A stretch of DNA of 64,000 nucleotides, from positions 12,668,404 through 12,732,403 of the forward strand of contig NC_080058.1 in NCBI RefSeq assembly GCF_026212465.1, read 5' to 3'. Each line of letters begins with the position of its first letter. Position 1 is the first letter of the stretch. Below are positions 47,178-58,399 of the stretch, piece after piece. This DNA comes from Amaranthus tricolor (Eukaryota; Streptophyta; Magnoliopsida; Caryophyllales; Amaranthaceae). A program made the position numbers and the translations under genes. The notes under the pieces are model-generated. The model was given only the letters and a program-made list of their open reading frames with translations. It was not told the DNA's origin and ran no database searches.

Positions 47178-47427
47178 TGAGATAATTGAGATATTCTGTA
47201 ATTGAGATAATTATGGTATATCATTGACTAATTGGTTTGGGTAGGATTTCATGGGATTTTGCCTTGTATTATGGGATAGTGTTATATTTAGTTTTCCATA
47301 TTTATCTCTTAGGAGATTTCCAGTGTATTCCTCTTTATATGGCCAAATTGGTGCCAAGGCCAAGCACACTTTCTGCAGGATTCACAAATTCCTTGCATAC
47401 CATTTTCATATTGCTTTGATTTTATCA
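47178..47427 (+). repeat. 3' LTR of the truncated copia element (250 bp)
   Basis: It starts TGAGATAATTGAG and ends GATTTTATCA and is the same length as the LTR at 60116-60365. I count three substitutions between them (near AAT(T/A)GGTTTGGG, TTTC(C/T)AGTG and CTGC(A/G)GGATT). Confidence 0.93.
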
Positions 47428-47787
47428 GATTCTTAAAGAAGTTAACTCCAAGATCGAACTTGATATACTTTGAAATTTGAGCCGTATAACTGAATAAATT
47501 TTTATTTTGTATATAGATGAAACACGTCATTCACCATGCTTGTTTCTGATGAATCTGCATTATTGTTTATTCGGTGTTTTGTTGAGTTAATTGATCATTT
47601 TATTCGGTTCTTGTTCCTAAATGGGCTATAACCAACACTCACACAATATATGCGTAATTCTAGCTCTATGAGTAACTTTTGTATTTTGGTATCCTTTGTT
47701 GTTTCATTTTCTTATGTTATGTGCTAGTGGATGTAAATTTAAATTTCTTTTCCTGATTTTTGTCAATCTCTTTATGTAATGTAACAG
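47428..47787. other. AT-rich sequence before the orphan exon
   Basis: It is probably intron sequence of the renalase-like gene fragment, ending in the acceptor GTAACAG at 47787. No earlier exon was found here or to the left of the copia element. Confidence 0.4.
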
Positions 47788-47968
47788 GGACATTACAAAT
47801 GAGGGAAAAGAATTGTTTTTTGACCATGGTGCTCCTTACTTCACCATTGAAAACACTGTTGTTTTGGATGTAATTAAGGAGTGGAAGTCAAGAGGTCTGA
47901 TTGCTGAGTGGAAAGAAAAGTTTGGAGCTTTTGATTGCATTTCTAAAAGTTTCATTGATTCTGGGGAG
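47788..47968 (+). pseudogene. Orphan internal exon of a renalase-like FAD/NAD(P)-binding oxidoreductase
   Basis: The exon lies between an acceptor (TAACAG|GG) and a perfect donor (GGGGAG|GTAAGT). It encodes DITNEGKELFFDHGAPYFT then IENTVVLDVIKEWKSRGLIA and EWKEKFGAFDC. The FDHGA(P/Q)YFT block is typical of the renalase-like amine-oxidase-fold family (in Arabidopsis I recall At3g04650), where it follows the FAD-binding N-terminal exon. Neither the preceding exon (GxGxxG dinucleotide motif) nor any following exon was found within several kilobases. The reading frame and splice sites are undamaged. It is either a recently isolated fragment, a transposon-captured exon, or part of a gene split by insertions; a functional gene cannot be made from this window alone. 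Confidence 0.8.
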
Positions 47969-49329
47969 GTAAGTGTCTCTATGCTTCTGTTCCATCTAGT
48001 ATTTACATCATTCTTTCTCTATGATATCAAAGAAAGATATAGAGATCTTCAAAAGCACCTGAGTAAGTTTAATACAGAGTGCAATGGATTTCTATTAGTT
48101 GTCCACTAAGGTACAAATATATTGATGGGTTGATGCAGCAAGTGTTTGACTAAGAATAGGATGAATAACTGAGGACTCACTAAGGAAAAAAGAAAGATGT
48201 TAACCTTACACTACGATTAATCTACTCTCACTTTATTTGCGCACTAGGCAGGTAGAAACCGTACAAATTTAGATTTCTGTGCCCTGGGTAATATGTTTCA
48301 ATGCACTGCACCTTTGACTTTGTACGAATTTGCTTCTCTCGTCACTTGCATGGTTAAGCTACGGTTGCTAACAGTTCTCATGAATATAAAGAGAATCTGC
48401 AAACTCTTAGTACATATTTTTCAATTTTAAAAGAATGGTGTCAAAGATGTTTGCAAGAGGCGGTAATTTAAACTTGTTGAAAAGCAGATTTTCCAGCTTG
48501 CCTATTCATATGCATCCTTTATATCATCTTGTGTGACTTATTAAATCTTAAATTAGAAAAACAAACCATGATTTTCATAAGGGTTTGATTGGGTCAAGTG
48601 AAAGTCAGTTGCGAACCCAAGGATGCTGGAAGTTTGGTGCAACTCCTTGTTCGATTTCAAAATTAAGAGTGGTTTCATTGTCTTGGTTTTTCATGACATT
48701 TGGTTTGAGGATTAAATTAAAAATCAAACTTTTAATTCAATGTTAAATCAAAATGTTCTTATCTAGAAATCTATCAATTCTGAAATAGTAGCTTGAATGG
48801 TGGCTAAAAATTGAAATGTTATAGTTTTGAGACTTTCTAAAGATTGAGAAGAAGATTAAATTTTTGGAGTTTTGTCAAGTCTTTCTTTTGAAGAGGTTTC
48901 TTTGGTGAATTTAAGGAAATTGTTGGAGGATTTGGCAGCTTGGAAAGAGTGGCTTCTTTTGTGTTACGAAGTTCAGAAACTCTTTGAAAGAAAATTTCTC
49001 ATCCTTTACCCTGGTTCTTACATTTTTGAAGACATTTTACAAATTGTTACAGCGAAAAACTTGAGCTCATGTTGGAGAGGAGCAGAATCTAAGGATGTTT
49101 TTAGTGATCTTTCCTACTTTAGTTGGTGAACTTTGTGCTAGGGATGAAGAGCATATAAATCATCTTTTTTTCTTTACTTGGTTTCTCACTCTTTGGCACT
49201 TCTCGCAAGCTTTTTCCTAGGAGCTCTAAAGATTTTCTTGTTTTTAGAAGAGAAGGATGATAAAAATGTGGCGTGCTGAAGTGTGAAGTTGGTTCCTCTT
49301 AGGCCTAGGCAATTCGGTGCTTATCTTCC
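47969..49329. other. Non-coding sequence after the orphan exon
   Basis: No further exon of the oxidoreductase is seen. A weak open frame at 48872-49129, followed by EEHINHLFF near 49145-49175, vaguely recalls the C-terminal zinc-finger of plant LINE RTs, but support is too thin for a call. Confidence 0.35.
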
Positions 49330-50003
49330 CTTTGTTCCTTGTTTCGGCATTCAAAAGAAAAAAAATATATATTTTCTTGTGTTCCATCTAATCTTTTGAT
49401 CAAAGGGTAAATTTAATCGAATTGTTAATTATAGATTCTATATACAAGATTTCTAATATCAATTATATTTTATGTATGATGATATCCTACACATTGTAGG
49501 AGGATTGAATATTTTTCTTTTATATATAAAAATTTTCTCTAATATTCCTTTAATAAACTATAATTTGTTAAAAGGATTAAGAAAAGAGCTTCATGATCAA
49601 TATTCTTTAACAAAATTTAAATTTGTTATAAGAATTAAGAATTTAAAGTTATATTGATATTTAAATAAATTTCTTATGGTCTATTTTCTCTAACAAAATT
49701 TCAATTTGTTAGATGAAATTTAAACGGTATGGATCAAGTAATGTAGTCATCTAAGAATTTATATATCCGTTAGCAAAATTTGATTTGGTTGAAGAATAAT
49801 GTTATATTTATAAATATGTCTTGATTTAAAAGGGTGAATTGATTTTGTAATTCTCTACAAAATTTTAATTTGTTAAGAGAATTAAGTATTAAATTTAGTT
49901 ATCATAATTTATGAAATTGTAAGTCTCTTGAAGGATTTGGTGATTGTGACCTTGCTAGAGTTTTTGGGTTATGAGATTTAAATGGTTAATCATTTGAGTA
50001 ATG

Positions 50004-50057
<54 letters not shown>

Positions 50058-51460
50058 TTAAAAAAAAAATACTTTTTCAGGCAGCAGCAGTTCTGTCTCG
50101 GTAAAGGTGCCGATCCGGATACGTTACCCGTGTTTCATTGTTTTATGTACCGATGCGTTAAAAACTCGTTAAACGGTTAAAATAATTAAAAATAGTAATT
50201 GTATGTTAGAAAATATGAAAATTGGTACCCAAGGTAATTGATGCGTTCCGGACGCAGTGGCGAAGTCGGATTTTTCATTTGAATTTTCTAAATTGACCGA
50301 ACTGTTCGTTGAAGTTTCTGGTTAATATGTAAAGTTTAGAACTAATTGGATGTAAACATTTAAAATTATCAAGTCTTAGTAACATTTGAGTAGTATGGAG
50401 TGGATTAAAGGTGTAAAAACGTTCTAATACGTGGTCATTTTGTGTGTGTGTTATTTAGGACCTCGATTTATAAGAGGGCGAAATTTCTATCGTGATTAAA
50501 TATCGCTTGGTTGCAGCGCTTAAAGGTACACGCTTAGACCATAATGTGGTTGTGCAAGTAGTGTTGTTTCATTTCTAATCAAGGCATCGTAAATCACATA
50601 AGGATTAGACATCTCAAATAATTTGAAATAAATTAATTGGAAATTGAGAATTTTTGTGCTTGTCACCCAAAGGGGTTGACGTTTGGTTGTGTTATGTTAC
50701 CCAAAGGGGTTAACGTATTGGTTTGGATTATTACAATTATTGTTCCCATGGCAGTTTTGGATCATTACGGTCACCATGGGGGTATGCATACTTTAGCATT
50801 TGACGACCCGAACAGGACGGGCAACGTCTTAGGTCAGTGGTTGCCTTGGGATTAGCTCTCCCAAATGTATTCCACCAAAAGGATTGGTTTATACTTGAAC
50901 GACCCGAACAGGACGGACAACGTTACAAGTTGGATTAACTAATAAAGAATCTATTTGAGCCTATGCATGCTAGGATAAACATATTGCTTGTATTCAACTT
51001 GATTGATATTTGAATGAAGTCTCTGACGTGTATTGGTTTGTTTTCTTTGGAACCTACTGTGTGTTGTCATGCGACGACTAGTAGGTTGATTGCAGGTGGG
51101 GTCTGGAGTGAGGTCTCGACTTAGAACCCGTAATCATCAATACTATGCTTTTACCCTTTTGTATTGGATTATGAGTAGAAAGAAACTCTGTACTTATGTA
51201 ACAGGAAATAGTGTAGTTTTCTTTTCGCTTTCGCTTATTTCAATTAGTTTGTCTAGAGGCCTTTAGGCTCTCGAGTTGTACGTAAGAGCTTCCGCTGACT
51301 TATTTTTCTTTCACGCTGGTACTGTTTTCCTTTTTAGCTATATTTCTTTATCGATGGAACGTTGACGATCCTAGGGAAAAGTCTTCTCTAGAGTCCAAAG
51401 AGTGAACCGAAATTTGTATTTTCATATGGATTTCCGGGTCACTTAAATCGGGCCGTTACA
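49330..51460 (+). repeat. 5'-truncated LTR, same family as the solo LTR at 31 kb
   Basis: It aligns with 31460-33715 from TTTCGGCA(C/T)TCAA to the terminal CGGGCCGTTACA, including GGTACCCAAGGTAATTGATG, GGTCACCATGGGGGTATGCA, GACCCGAACAGGACGG and CGTTGACGATCC. The first 400 or so bases of the LTR are missing. The right end abuts duplicated segment B directly. A frame at 50637-50855 is accidental. Confidence 0.9.
50011..50055. repeat. (AAT)15 microsatellite
   Basis: Fifteen perfect AAT units occur inside the truncated LTR. The matching place in the LTR at 31-33 kb lacks them, so the expansion is specific to this copy. Confidence 0.95.
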
Positions 51461-51635
51461 AATTTTCTTGTAACATTATACAATACTTATGATTTCTACG
51501 TGTATTTCACTAATTTTATTTTGACATTTTTAAATGCTTTTGGTTTTTATATTTTTTCCACCTTTTCATTTTTTTTTATTGTCGTTATATTTTTCACTAA
51601 CGTTATTATTCAAATATAAAATCTCGAAAACAGAT

Positions 51636-51885
51636 TCTCAAATGAGACGGTCTCACAGTGATATCATCTCTATTACACTGACCTAATATACACTTATTGT
51701 CTTAAAGAAATCACTTATAACTTTAAAATGATTACTTGCAATTTTGAAGTGACAACTTTTTATAATCTTAAAGAGATCACTTTTAAACTTAAAATTATCA
51801 CTTACATGTTACAATCTTAAAGTGATTATTTAGAGACATTGGCTAATTATATGAATTCGTTTCATGATGAGACGGTCTCAAACAA
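51636..51885. mobile_element. MITE-like element with GAGACNGTCTC ends (copy B)
   Basis: It corresponds to 43101-43350 in copy A and has a perfect GAGACGGTCTC palindromic core at its left end and GAGACGGTCTC at its right end. Confidence 0.5.
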
Positions 51886-52446
51886 AAATTGTTGTATCTG
51901 CATAGTCTATTACTCCCATCTAAAAGTATCAACTTTTCTTAAACGTTGTGAGAATTCTAAAACATCATAGAGGAACACAGAGTGTATTTTTATAATGTAA
52001 TTTTATATGGATTATGTTAAGATATAGACAAAAACATAACTTTGATGCTATCATATTGAGCATTTTTTGCTAACACCGACAAAAGATTTTTTTGCCATTT
52101 CTTTCTCCTGCCTATTTTATCATGCTCACTCCTATTCTAATTAAATATCTCTTTTGATAATGCATCAAATTTTTTTAAAAAAAGGATCGATGAAACCACG
52201 TAGAAGGAGTGACTAAGGAAAAAAGTAATAATTTAATGATTATTGTGCAAATAGTTGAATCTCATTATGTAAGGCATAAGTGAAATAGGTTATCAATAAA
52301 CTCTATCTAAGCTGCTTGCTTTTCTTTTTTTTTTTGCTTTCTTCTTTTTTTCTTCTCTCTTTAAAAAATTCCTAATATCTATAGTTGGTTTGAGGTCATC
52401 ATTAATCTTTTGGTTGATGCTAAGCCCTTAACCCTGAGGTTTTGGA

Positions 52447-53000
52447 TATTTGTTTTGAATATTCCACGTGTTAACCCTGAGGTTTTGGGTTTTTCACGTT
52501 GTATTCAAAACTTTTAAAAAATCTACGCGATAACCCGTAACCTGAGGTTTACCAAATTGTTCCACTGTGACCTTTTTGCACATAAAAACGTTAGTAAACG
52601 TTAATTTCGAAGCTTTAAGGTTGTTGTACGCCTATTTATGCGACTCACAATTTCAAATGTCATCAATTTCAACCTTTTCACCCAAAACATAAACCCTAAC
52701 TCTACCATTTGGATTTGGGAAAAAAAATATGATTCAGATGAAAGATGGTAGAGTTAGGGTTTATGTTTTGGGGGAAAATGTTGAAACTGATGACATTTAA
52801 AATGGTGAGTCGTATAAATAGACGTAGATCAGCTTTAAAGCTTCAAAATTAACGTTTATTAAGTTTTTATGTGCAAAAAGGTCACGGTGGAATAAATTGT
52901 TAAACCTCAGGGTTACCATGTGGATTTTTTAAAAGTTTTCATTAGCACGTAAAAAACCCAAAACCCCAGGGTTACCACGTGAAATTTTCCTATTTGTTTT
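52447..53000. mobile_element. Foldback element, 534 bp, with 10-bp target duplication (copy B)
   Basis: The element (52457-52990) is the same length as in copy A and is flanked by the same TATTTGTTTT (52447-52456 and 52991-53000). It therefore inserted before the segment was duplicated. Confidence 0.88.
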
Positions 53001-53624
53001 CTCCCTATAGGAGAGTTGCTTTACCCATAATTCTATCCATATATTGGGTTTTGATCCCACTCCTCGTGATATTTTGGGGTTATGAATTTTGTTCTTTAGA
53101 TGATTTGTTGGTGGAGATTAATGCGATAATGCAGCAGACATCAAAATTGCAATTACCATCAATAACATCAAATTCAATTCTATCTCAAGACTACAACAAA
53201 TCGATAACCCCCTCGTAGAAGACTATAACAAATAGCAATGTGGAAGAGGAAATTCAGAATTGTCAGATCTATCATAGTTTTATTAATTTTAAATTGTATT
53301 TGGTTAAAGTTGTTACGTACTTGCTGATTTTTATCTCTTATGTAGATGTCGTATGACTCTTTAATAATAAATTATGTACTATTCAAAAAAAAGTAGAAAA
53401 AAGTTATCAGATAAGAAATAAAACATTTAATGTGATATAGAAAAAAGTTATCAGATAAGAAATAAAACATTTAATGTGAATATAGTATCTAGCCTACTTT
53501 GGAATGGATGGAACAAATCTTTGGCAGCGACCTTTGAACATGTAGAAATTTTCATATGGTCCTTTTGATGATGTTCATCTTTGAGTGAACTTTCACCCTT
53601 ACACGATGCAAGCAGCTTTACTGC

Positions 53625-54593
53625 ATCATACGTAAACCTGGGAAAACGGTCGGTCGGTCGGGTTTTGGGTCGGATCAATTTCGGTCGGGTCATTTTCGGG
53701 TCGGGTCAGTTTCGGATCAGGTCAGTTTCAGGTCGGATCACTCTGGGTTTCGGGTAGGTTCGGATTGACCCAACGGGTTACCATAAAATATTAGAATATC
53801 CAATCGACTAATTCAACATAAAAAAAATCATTAAAATGTCTAAAAAAAATCATTAGAGAAATTACATGTACGATTTTCAAAAAATAGTTGGTATGTCAGG
53901 TTCGTTTAAGTGCAAGAAAAATAGGGGAATTAATACTTATTTTGAAAGACTTCTAAGATACGCGCTTTATAAAAGTTATTTTGTTTATTATAATTGTAAC
54001 GTTAGATAAAAATGACGTTAAAATTATCTTCACAATTTTCATGTTGGAAAGATATACAACTAACTAAGTACTTATTTCGTCTTATAAGATACGCGTTTTA
54101 TAATTTAGGGTAGCGACATTCGTTTTTTGAAAAGCTCATTCAAACGTGCGAAACGTTCGTATAAATTATATTGATTTGCTTACTGAAATGTAGAAGAATT
54201 AAAAACTCATTTGACTGATTTAACAAGATACATGTATTCAATTAAGATGATTATAACGTCCTGTTTTTAAAGAAAAATAATTACGATGGCTAAAAAGACG
54301 TTAAATACGTGTTTTTTGAGATCTATTGATGAGTTTTAGGGTTCAAGTGATATACTCAATATGTTGAGATACTTTGAAAACTAAAATTTTATTTGAAATG
54401 AATTCTAACATTGAAATTACTCTAAAAATTGATATTAAATCTGTCAAAACGGGTCGGTTTCCGGTCGGGTCATTTTCGGTCGGGTAATTATCGGGTCGGT
54501 CATGTTTCGGATTAAGTCGCTTTCGGGTTTTGTCGGGTCGGGTCCCGGGTTCATTTTCGGGTCGGATCAAATTTTCCCAGGTCTAATCATACG
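53625..54593. mobile_element. Non-autonomous hAT-like element, 953 bp, with 8-bp target duplication
   Basis: The element (53633-54585) is flanked by ATCATACG at 53625-53632 and 54586-54593. Its ends are inverted: TAAACCTGGGAAAA on the left and TAGACCTGGGAAAA on the right read backwards. An 8-bp duplication is the hAT signature. Next to both ends are dense GGGTCGG(A/G)TC and TTTCGGGTCGG motifs, in the same rather than inverted orientation. The interior (about 53780-54430) is AT-rich and codes for nothing I recognise. The minus-strand frames over the G-rich motifs (TRPKLIRPKTRPTD and NEPGTRPDKTRK) are artefacts. Confidence 0.9.
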
Positions 54594-55550
54594 CCTATGC
54601 GCGTCTTATGTGCTTCATTACCAAGGCCGGTTGTTAGCCTATTTCGGATAGCCGATCGTTTAAGGCCTTAAAAAATAAGGAACCTCAAATTTAAAATGGT
54701 ATTATTCATGTCTAATTCTAAGCAATAATTTTTAAGTAATTTTTTGTAAACTTTTTTATATTTGAATTAATTTTAGAATATAATATTACAATACATTTAA
54801 TCTTGAATCATTTTTCTTAAAGGGAAAAAATTTTATCTTTTGATACAATGAAAGACCCCATTTCGAAAAACATCGAAAAAATAAATAAAGGCCTCCATAA
54901 TCTTTACTCTGTCCTTGTTCATTACATATTTACCTCACTTTCTTTTTAATTTTTACCGTTAAATTTGCATCATTTCTATTTTTGATCATGATTCACACTT
55001 ATTTTTATTTTCATATGCATATTTAATTTACATTTTCCTCTAATCCACACATTTTTATCATTTTTCCATAAAATAACATTTTACCCACTTTTTTCAATTT
55101 TCCAATAAATTGCCAATGGCAATTGTCATGGGATTAGAGGTAGTATAATCTTGATTCTCGGGATGAATTTTAAATTTTCCATTCTGATAAGAATTATTCT
55201 AAATAAATCCACACATACGTCCAACTGGCAACCATAGTAAACAGGTAATGTGAATGGGATTTTCTCATAGTAATAGTTTAAAACCTGTTTTGACTTTAAT
55301 ATTAGTCGCCTAAAAGACACTCTTAGATTTGACCGGGAAAAGTTGAACACCCAAAACTCAGCATTTACATCAATAATTTGGCTGTCCATAAACTCACTCA
55401 GCAATGGCCGATAATTATCACCATTACTATTTACTATCCAATTATCCATTACCAGTTTATTATAACAAAAATCAACTAACTCAAACTTATGTGCACCTGC
55501 CTTTAAGAACATTGAGATAAGATTGTCTTAGTAATAATATGTTCTAGAGA
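54594..55550. other. AT-rich sequence; right part probably the kinase 3' UTR
   Basis: No gene is recognised between 54594 and 55125. The minus-strand 128-codon frame at 55126-55512 follows the kinase stop directly and shows no family resemblance, so it is likely 3' UTR. Confidence 0.4.
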
Positions 55551-55919
55551 TTAAATACTCCTTTCGTAAACGGCTGTGAATGTCAATGTGGCACTAGTTG
55601 ATGCACCTGATGAAAACGTCGAGTTGTTCATGCTGTCTGAACTGTCAGTAAACACAGTTTTAGGATCTCGGGGATTTCGAACAACTAGTTCCGAAAGATC
55701 AGAGATTAAACCTGGTGCTGTTATCTTCATTTCATCGATACTTACTACGCCTGTTAGCATCTTCACCACAGTAGACATGGATGGTCGCAGCTTCGGAGCA
55801 TCTTGGGTACAAAGCAGACCGACCTTCAGAAACTTGCAAGCCTCCTCTACATCATACTTCCCTTCTAATGTGTCGTCTATCAGTGCTACTAGCTCATTTT
55901 TCTGATAGTGTTCCCATGT
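55551..55919 (-). CDS. Last exon of a CRPK1-like receptor-like cytoplasmic/receptor kinase (partial)
   Basis: The exon follows an acceptor (TTTGTCAG|ACA) in phase 0 and encodes 122 aa to a stop. It begins TWEHYQKNELVALIDDTLEG and continues EEACKFLKVGLLCTQDAPKL and RPSMSTVVKMLTG, the final helices of a Ser/Thr kinase domain with the invariant subdomain XI Arg. It then reads KITAPGLISDLSELVVR and a Ser/Thr-rich tail. The order and wording closely match the C-terminus of Arabidopsis CRPK1 (At1g16670), a plasma-membrane kinase of cold signalling, as I remember it. No upstream kinase exon was found on the minus strand from 55920 to 64000. Either the gene continues beyond the window through a very long, transposon-filled intron, or this is a fragment. 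The frame itself is undamaged. Confidence 0.82.
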   Translation of the reverse strand, partial: TWEHYQKNELVALIDDTLEGKYDVEEACKFLKVGLLCTQDAPKLRPSMSTVVKMLTGVVSIDEMKITAPGLISDLSELVVRNPRDPKTVFTDSSDSMNNSTFSSGASTSATLTFTAVYERSI

Positions 55920-57477
55920 CTGACAAAACAAATTTATGTTCTATAATTAACTTTGGCTGGAAATACTTTATGAGGAAGATCTCACATCACTAAATTAGTG
56001 GGTTGTGGACTTGAATATAATATTTGGTGGGTAATCCTCACTAAATTTATAAAGGATGGATCACTGAAGGGAACAGCACCGAAATTTTACAATCAAAGTT
56101 TTTAATCTATGTTCAATATGATGGATTGGTGAGAGAAGAGGATGCGCTAAGTAATAGTAGTACAATTTAGTCAATGTTTTGGATGAGCTGCGTTCTTCAA
56201 CTAAAAATATCTGAACTTTAGCTCAAAGCTTAGGAATAAAACTTTTAATACTTTGTTTGGATAAGAATTTTGAGATAAAAGGAAGGGTGAATGATAAGAA
56301 CATTTTACTTATTTGTTTAAGAGAAAAAGGAATGGAAAGCATGAGAAAACCCACTTTCTTTCTAAATGTTTTTACTTATGGAGATATTTTATGGTTAAAA
56401 TAATGAGGGAACTAATCCATTCAAACCCCTTCTTTTCAAATCTATTCCCTCTAAATTTGTTATTCTAACAAAAGACATGGTATCCTGTTAAATCTCTTCC
56501 TTTTCTTTCCTTCTAATTCGTTCTATTCAAAAAAGTGTAAAAGAAGAAGTCTAGTTTAGTTGCTTTAAGATATGAACTCTTAAGCAAAAGATTAAATACT
56601 AGACAAAGAAATTGGCTTTATTTAGGATAAATCGTTAGCTGTTAACACCTAAAGCTAAGTTAATTAGAAGTAAACTATTTTTCTTTACTGGGTTCGCTCA
56701 ATAGGTTTTGAAGCTTATAAAGTAATCCCACTCAAGTTTTGCACTCAAGTGTAATTAGGCTTACTAGACACAACATGATAACCTGACACAAACTTGAGAC
56801 AACCATACTCAACACACCTTACTTGATAGGCGCTAGCGCTATAACATGCTCCACAAATAACCTCTCATGACATGCATCACAAACCTTCAAATTTCAGCTC
56901 AATCAAATCTGAATTTTTTATACTACCATCATCTATTAATATTTGGAACAAACCCAATACGATTAAGGCAAGTCCATAACTCATACATAAGGGACTACAC
57001 GATGTTCACACAAAGCTAACCACATGCCTAACATTTTTTGATAAAGTCAAGCAGACTATGTTTCTGTAAACCAGTTTAAATGTAAAATCCTACTTGCACA
57101 TTCAACTACATATTGTAAACTTTTGGTTGAGTTGGTGATTCAATGATCAATCCATGTTCATTATTTTTTTGGCAATCAAAGTGACTGTAGAGCTATTTCA
57201 AAGTGACTGTAGAGCCACAAAGGCTATCTTTTATAGAGAGGTATTTCCTGGCAATCCATGTTCATTTGTGAGGAACATTAGTGGAGCTTCTTGCTTGAAA
57301 TTTCTTATGAACATAGCAAAATTATCAATACAATTGTGTTCCATTGTTTTGGTGAGTTTTACAGTCGTTGAGTGGATTTTCCTACCGGATTTTTCCACCT
57401 TCCAAAATTCTTCAATTTATCTTGATTTGTCAAATTTTCATTTTTAATTGTTCTTACTCTAATTATTAACCAACTAG
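55920..57477. other. Probable intron or flank of the kinase gene, no exon recognised
   Basis: The stretch immediately upstream of the kinase exon is intron-like. A plus-strand 97-codon frame at 57154-57447 has no recognisable motif. It includes a short doubled phrase (GTGACTGTAGAGC at about 57181 and 57203). Confidence 0.4.
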
Positions 57478-58130
57478 TATAAAAACCCGTGCAATGTACA
57501 AAGTTCTAAGTATGAAGATATATAAAAATATAACTTTTAAAGATATTTAATAATAACCATACTTTATACTAAAGATGAAATAATAATTGTTAAGATATGT
57601 TAATATTACATTGTTTATCTGTGTAATAACTTAAATAGTTTGTAGATGAACTTGAATATCAGGAATGAACTTGTCTTGTAAATTAAATATAATTGATTTA
57701 TTCATTCATCTATTACGTATAAATTCTTTTTTTAATAGATCATGTTATCTTTGTTGTTTCCTAACGTCGCTCCACACTTATAATTAAATTCTCCATAAAA
57801 CACAAAAAACTTATACAACGGTGCTAAACTTGAATTTACGAAACTAATTTGAAGTATATAATCTCATCATTATTTGTATTTGGACTAAGTTGCTAATTGT
57901 TCTTTTGTTTAAATGGTCAACCTCTACGACGCTTAAGTAGATTTTGATCATTCATTTGAAATTTACTTTTCATATCACTATATTTCTAAACAATAACATA
58001 AATAAACCTATTAAAACTATTAGACATTTTATATAAAACTAGTTTAGAAACCAGTGCAATGCACAAATTTATAAAAATCGACATATGTAAATTTTAATTT
58101 ATAAATAAAGGGTAAATTATATATTCATTA
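57478..58130. repeat. Two copies of a CTAGTNTA(A/G)AAACC(C/A)GTGCAATG repeat start
   Basis: At 57476 the sequence reads ACTAGTATAAAAACCCGTGC followed by AATGTACAAAG and TTCTAAGTATGAAGATATAT. At 58039 it reads ACTAGTTTAGAAACCAGTGC followed by AATGCACAAATT. Both resemble the start of the repeat at 26970. Such starts are frequent in plant non-autonomous Helitrons. The right ends are not resolved. Confidence 0.5.
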
Positions 58131-58399
58131 TCAGATTTCAAATTTCAGTATTTAACAATTTGATAATAGACATTTAGATGTATATATTGATGCAACTAAA
58201 CATATATATATTTTACCAAATTTAGATTTATAAATAAATTATTGTTTGTTAATTTCTCATAACAACTGTTTATAAGGCTGTAAGATTCAACATTAAAATA
58301 ATGCTAAATTTACATTTGATAATTTCCTTATATATGTGTTCATTATAGGTATCAAATATTTTAATGCTATATAATGTAAAAAATGCCAAATTACATTAG

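Larger units (their letters stand above)
45074..47427 (+). mobile_element. 5'-truncated Ty1/copia element with 3' LTR
   Basis: The fragment starts within the integrase-RT linker and keeps RT, RNase H, polypurine tract and 3' LTR. From 45089 it matches the element at 60 kb (offset 17711); the predicted proteins over the shared part are identical and the DNA lines I compared were identical. The left junction carries a perfect 15-bp tandem duplication, TTTAAGTCTGATAAT (45074-45088 and 45089-45103), present only once in the 60-kb copy. The sequence after the LTR (GATTC) gives no target duplication with the left side, as expected for a truncated copy. Confidence 0.92.
51461..53620. repeat. Duplicated segment, copy B (2.16 kb)
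   Basis: It matches 42927-45077 in direct orientation from AATTTTCTTGTAACATTATA to GATGCAAGCAGCTTTA. Copy B continues to the right into ACTGCATCATACG, whereas copy A is replaced there by copia sequence. It carries the same MITE-like unit (51636-51885) and foldback. A 79-codon frame at 52979-53218 is not conserved in copy A. Confidence 0.9.

Noticed and set aside
48872..49175. Possible LINE C-terminal zinc-finger (EEHINHLFF)
   Set aside because: Only a short vague resemblance, with no RT core nearby.
50637..50855. 72-codon frame
   Set aside because: It lies inside an LTR, and the matching part of the related LTR at 33 kb does not keep the frame.
52979..53218. 79-codon frame in segment B
   Set aside because: The frame is not preserved in segment A and has no recognised motif.
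55126..55512. 128-codon minus-strand frame after the kinase exon
   Set aside because: It has no family resemblance, lies directly downstream of the kinase stop and is best read as 3' UTR.
57154..57447. 97-codon plus-strand frame
   Set aside because: No domain is recognised, and it lies in AT-rich sequence with a local doubled phrase.
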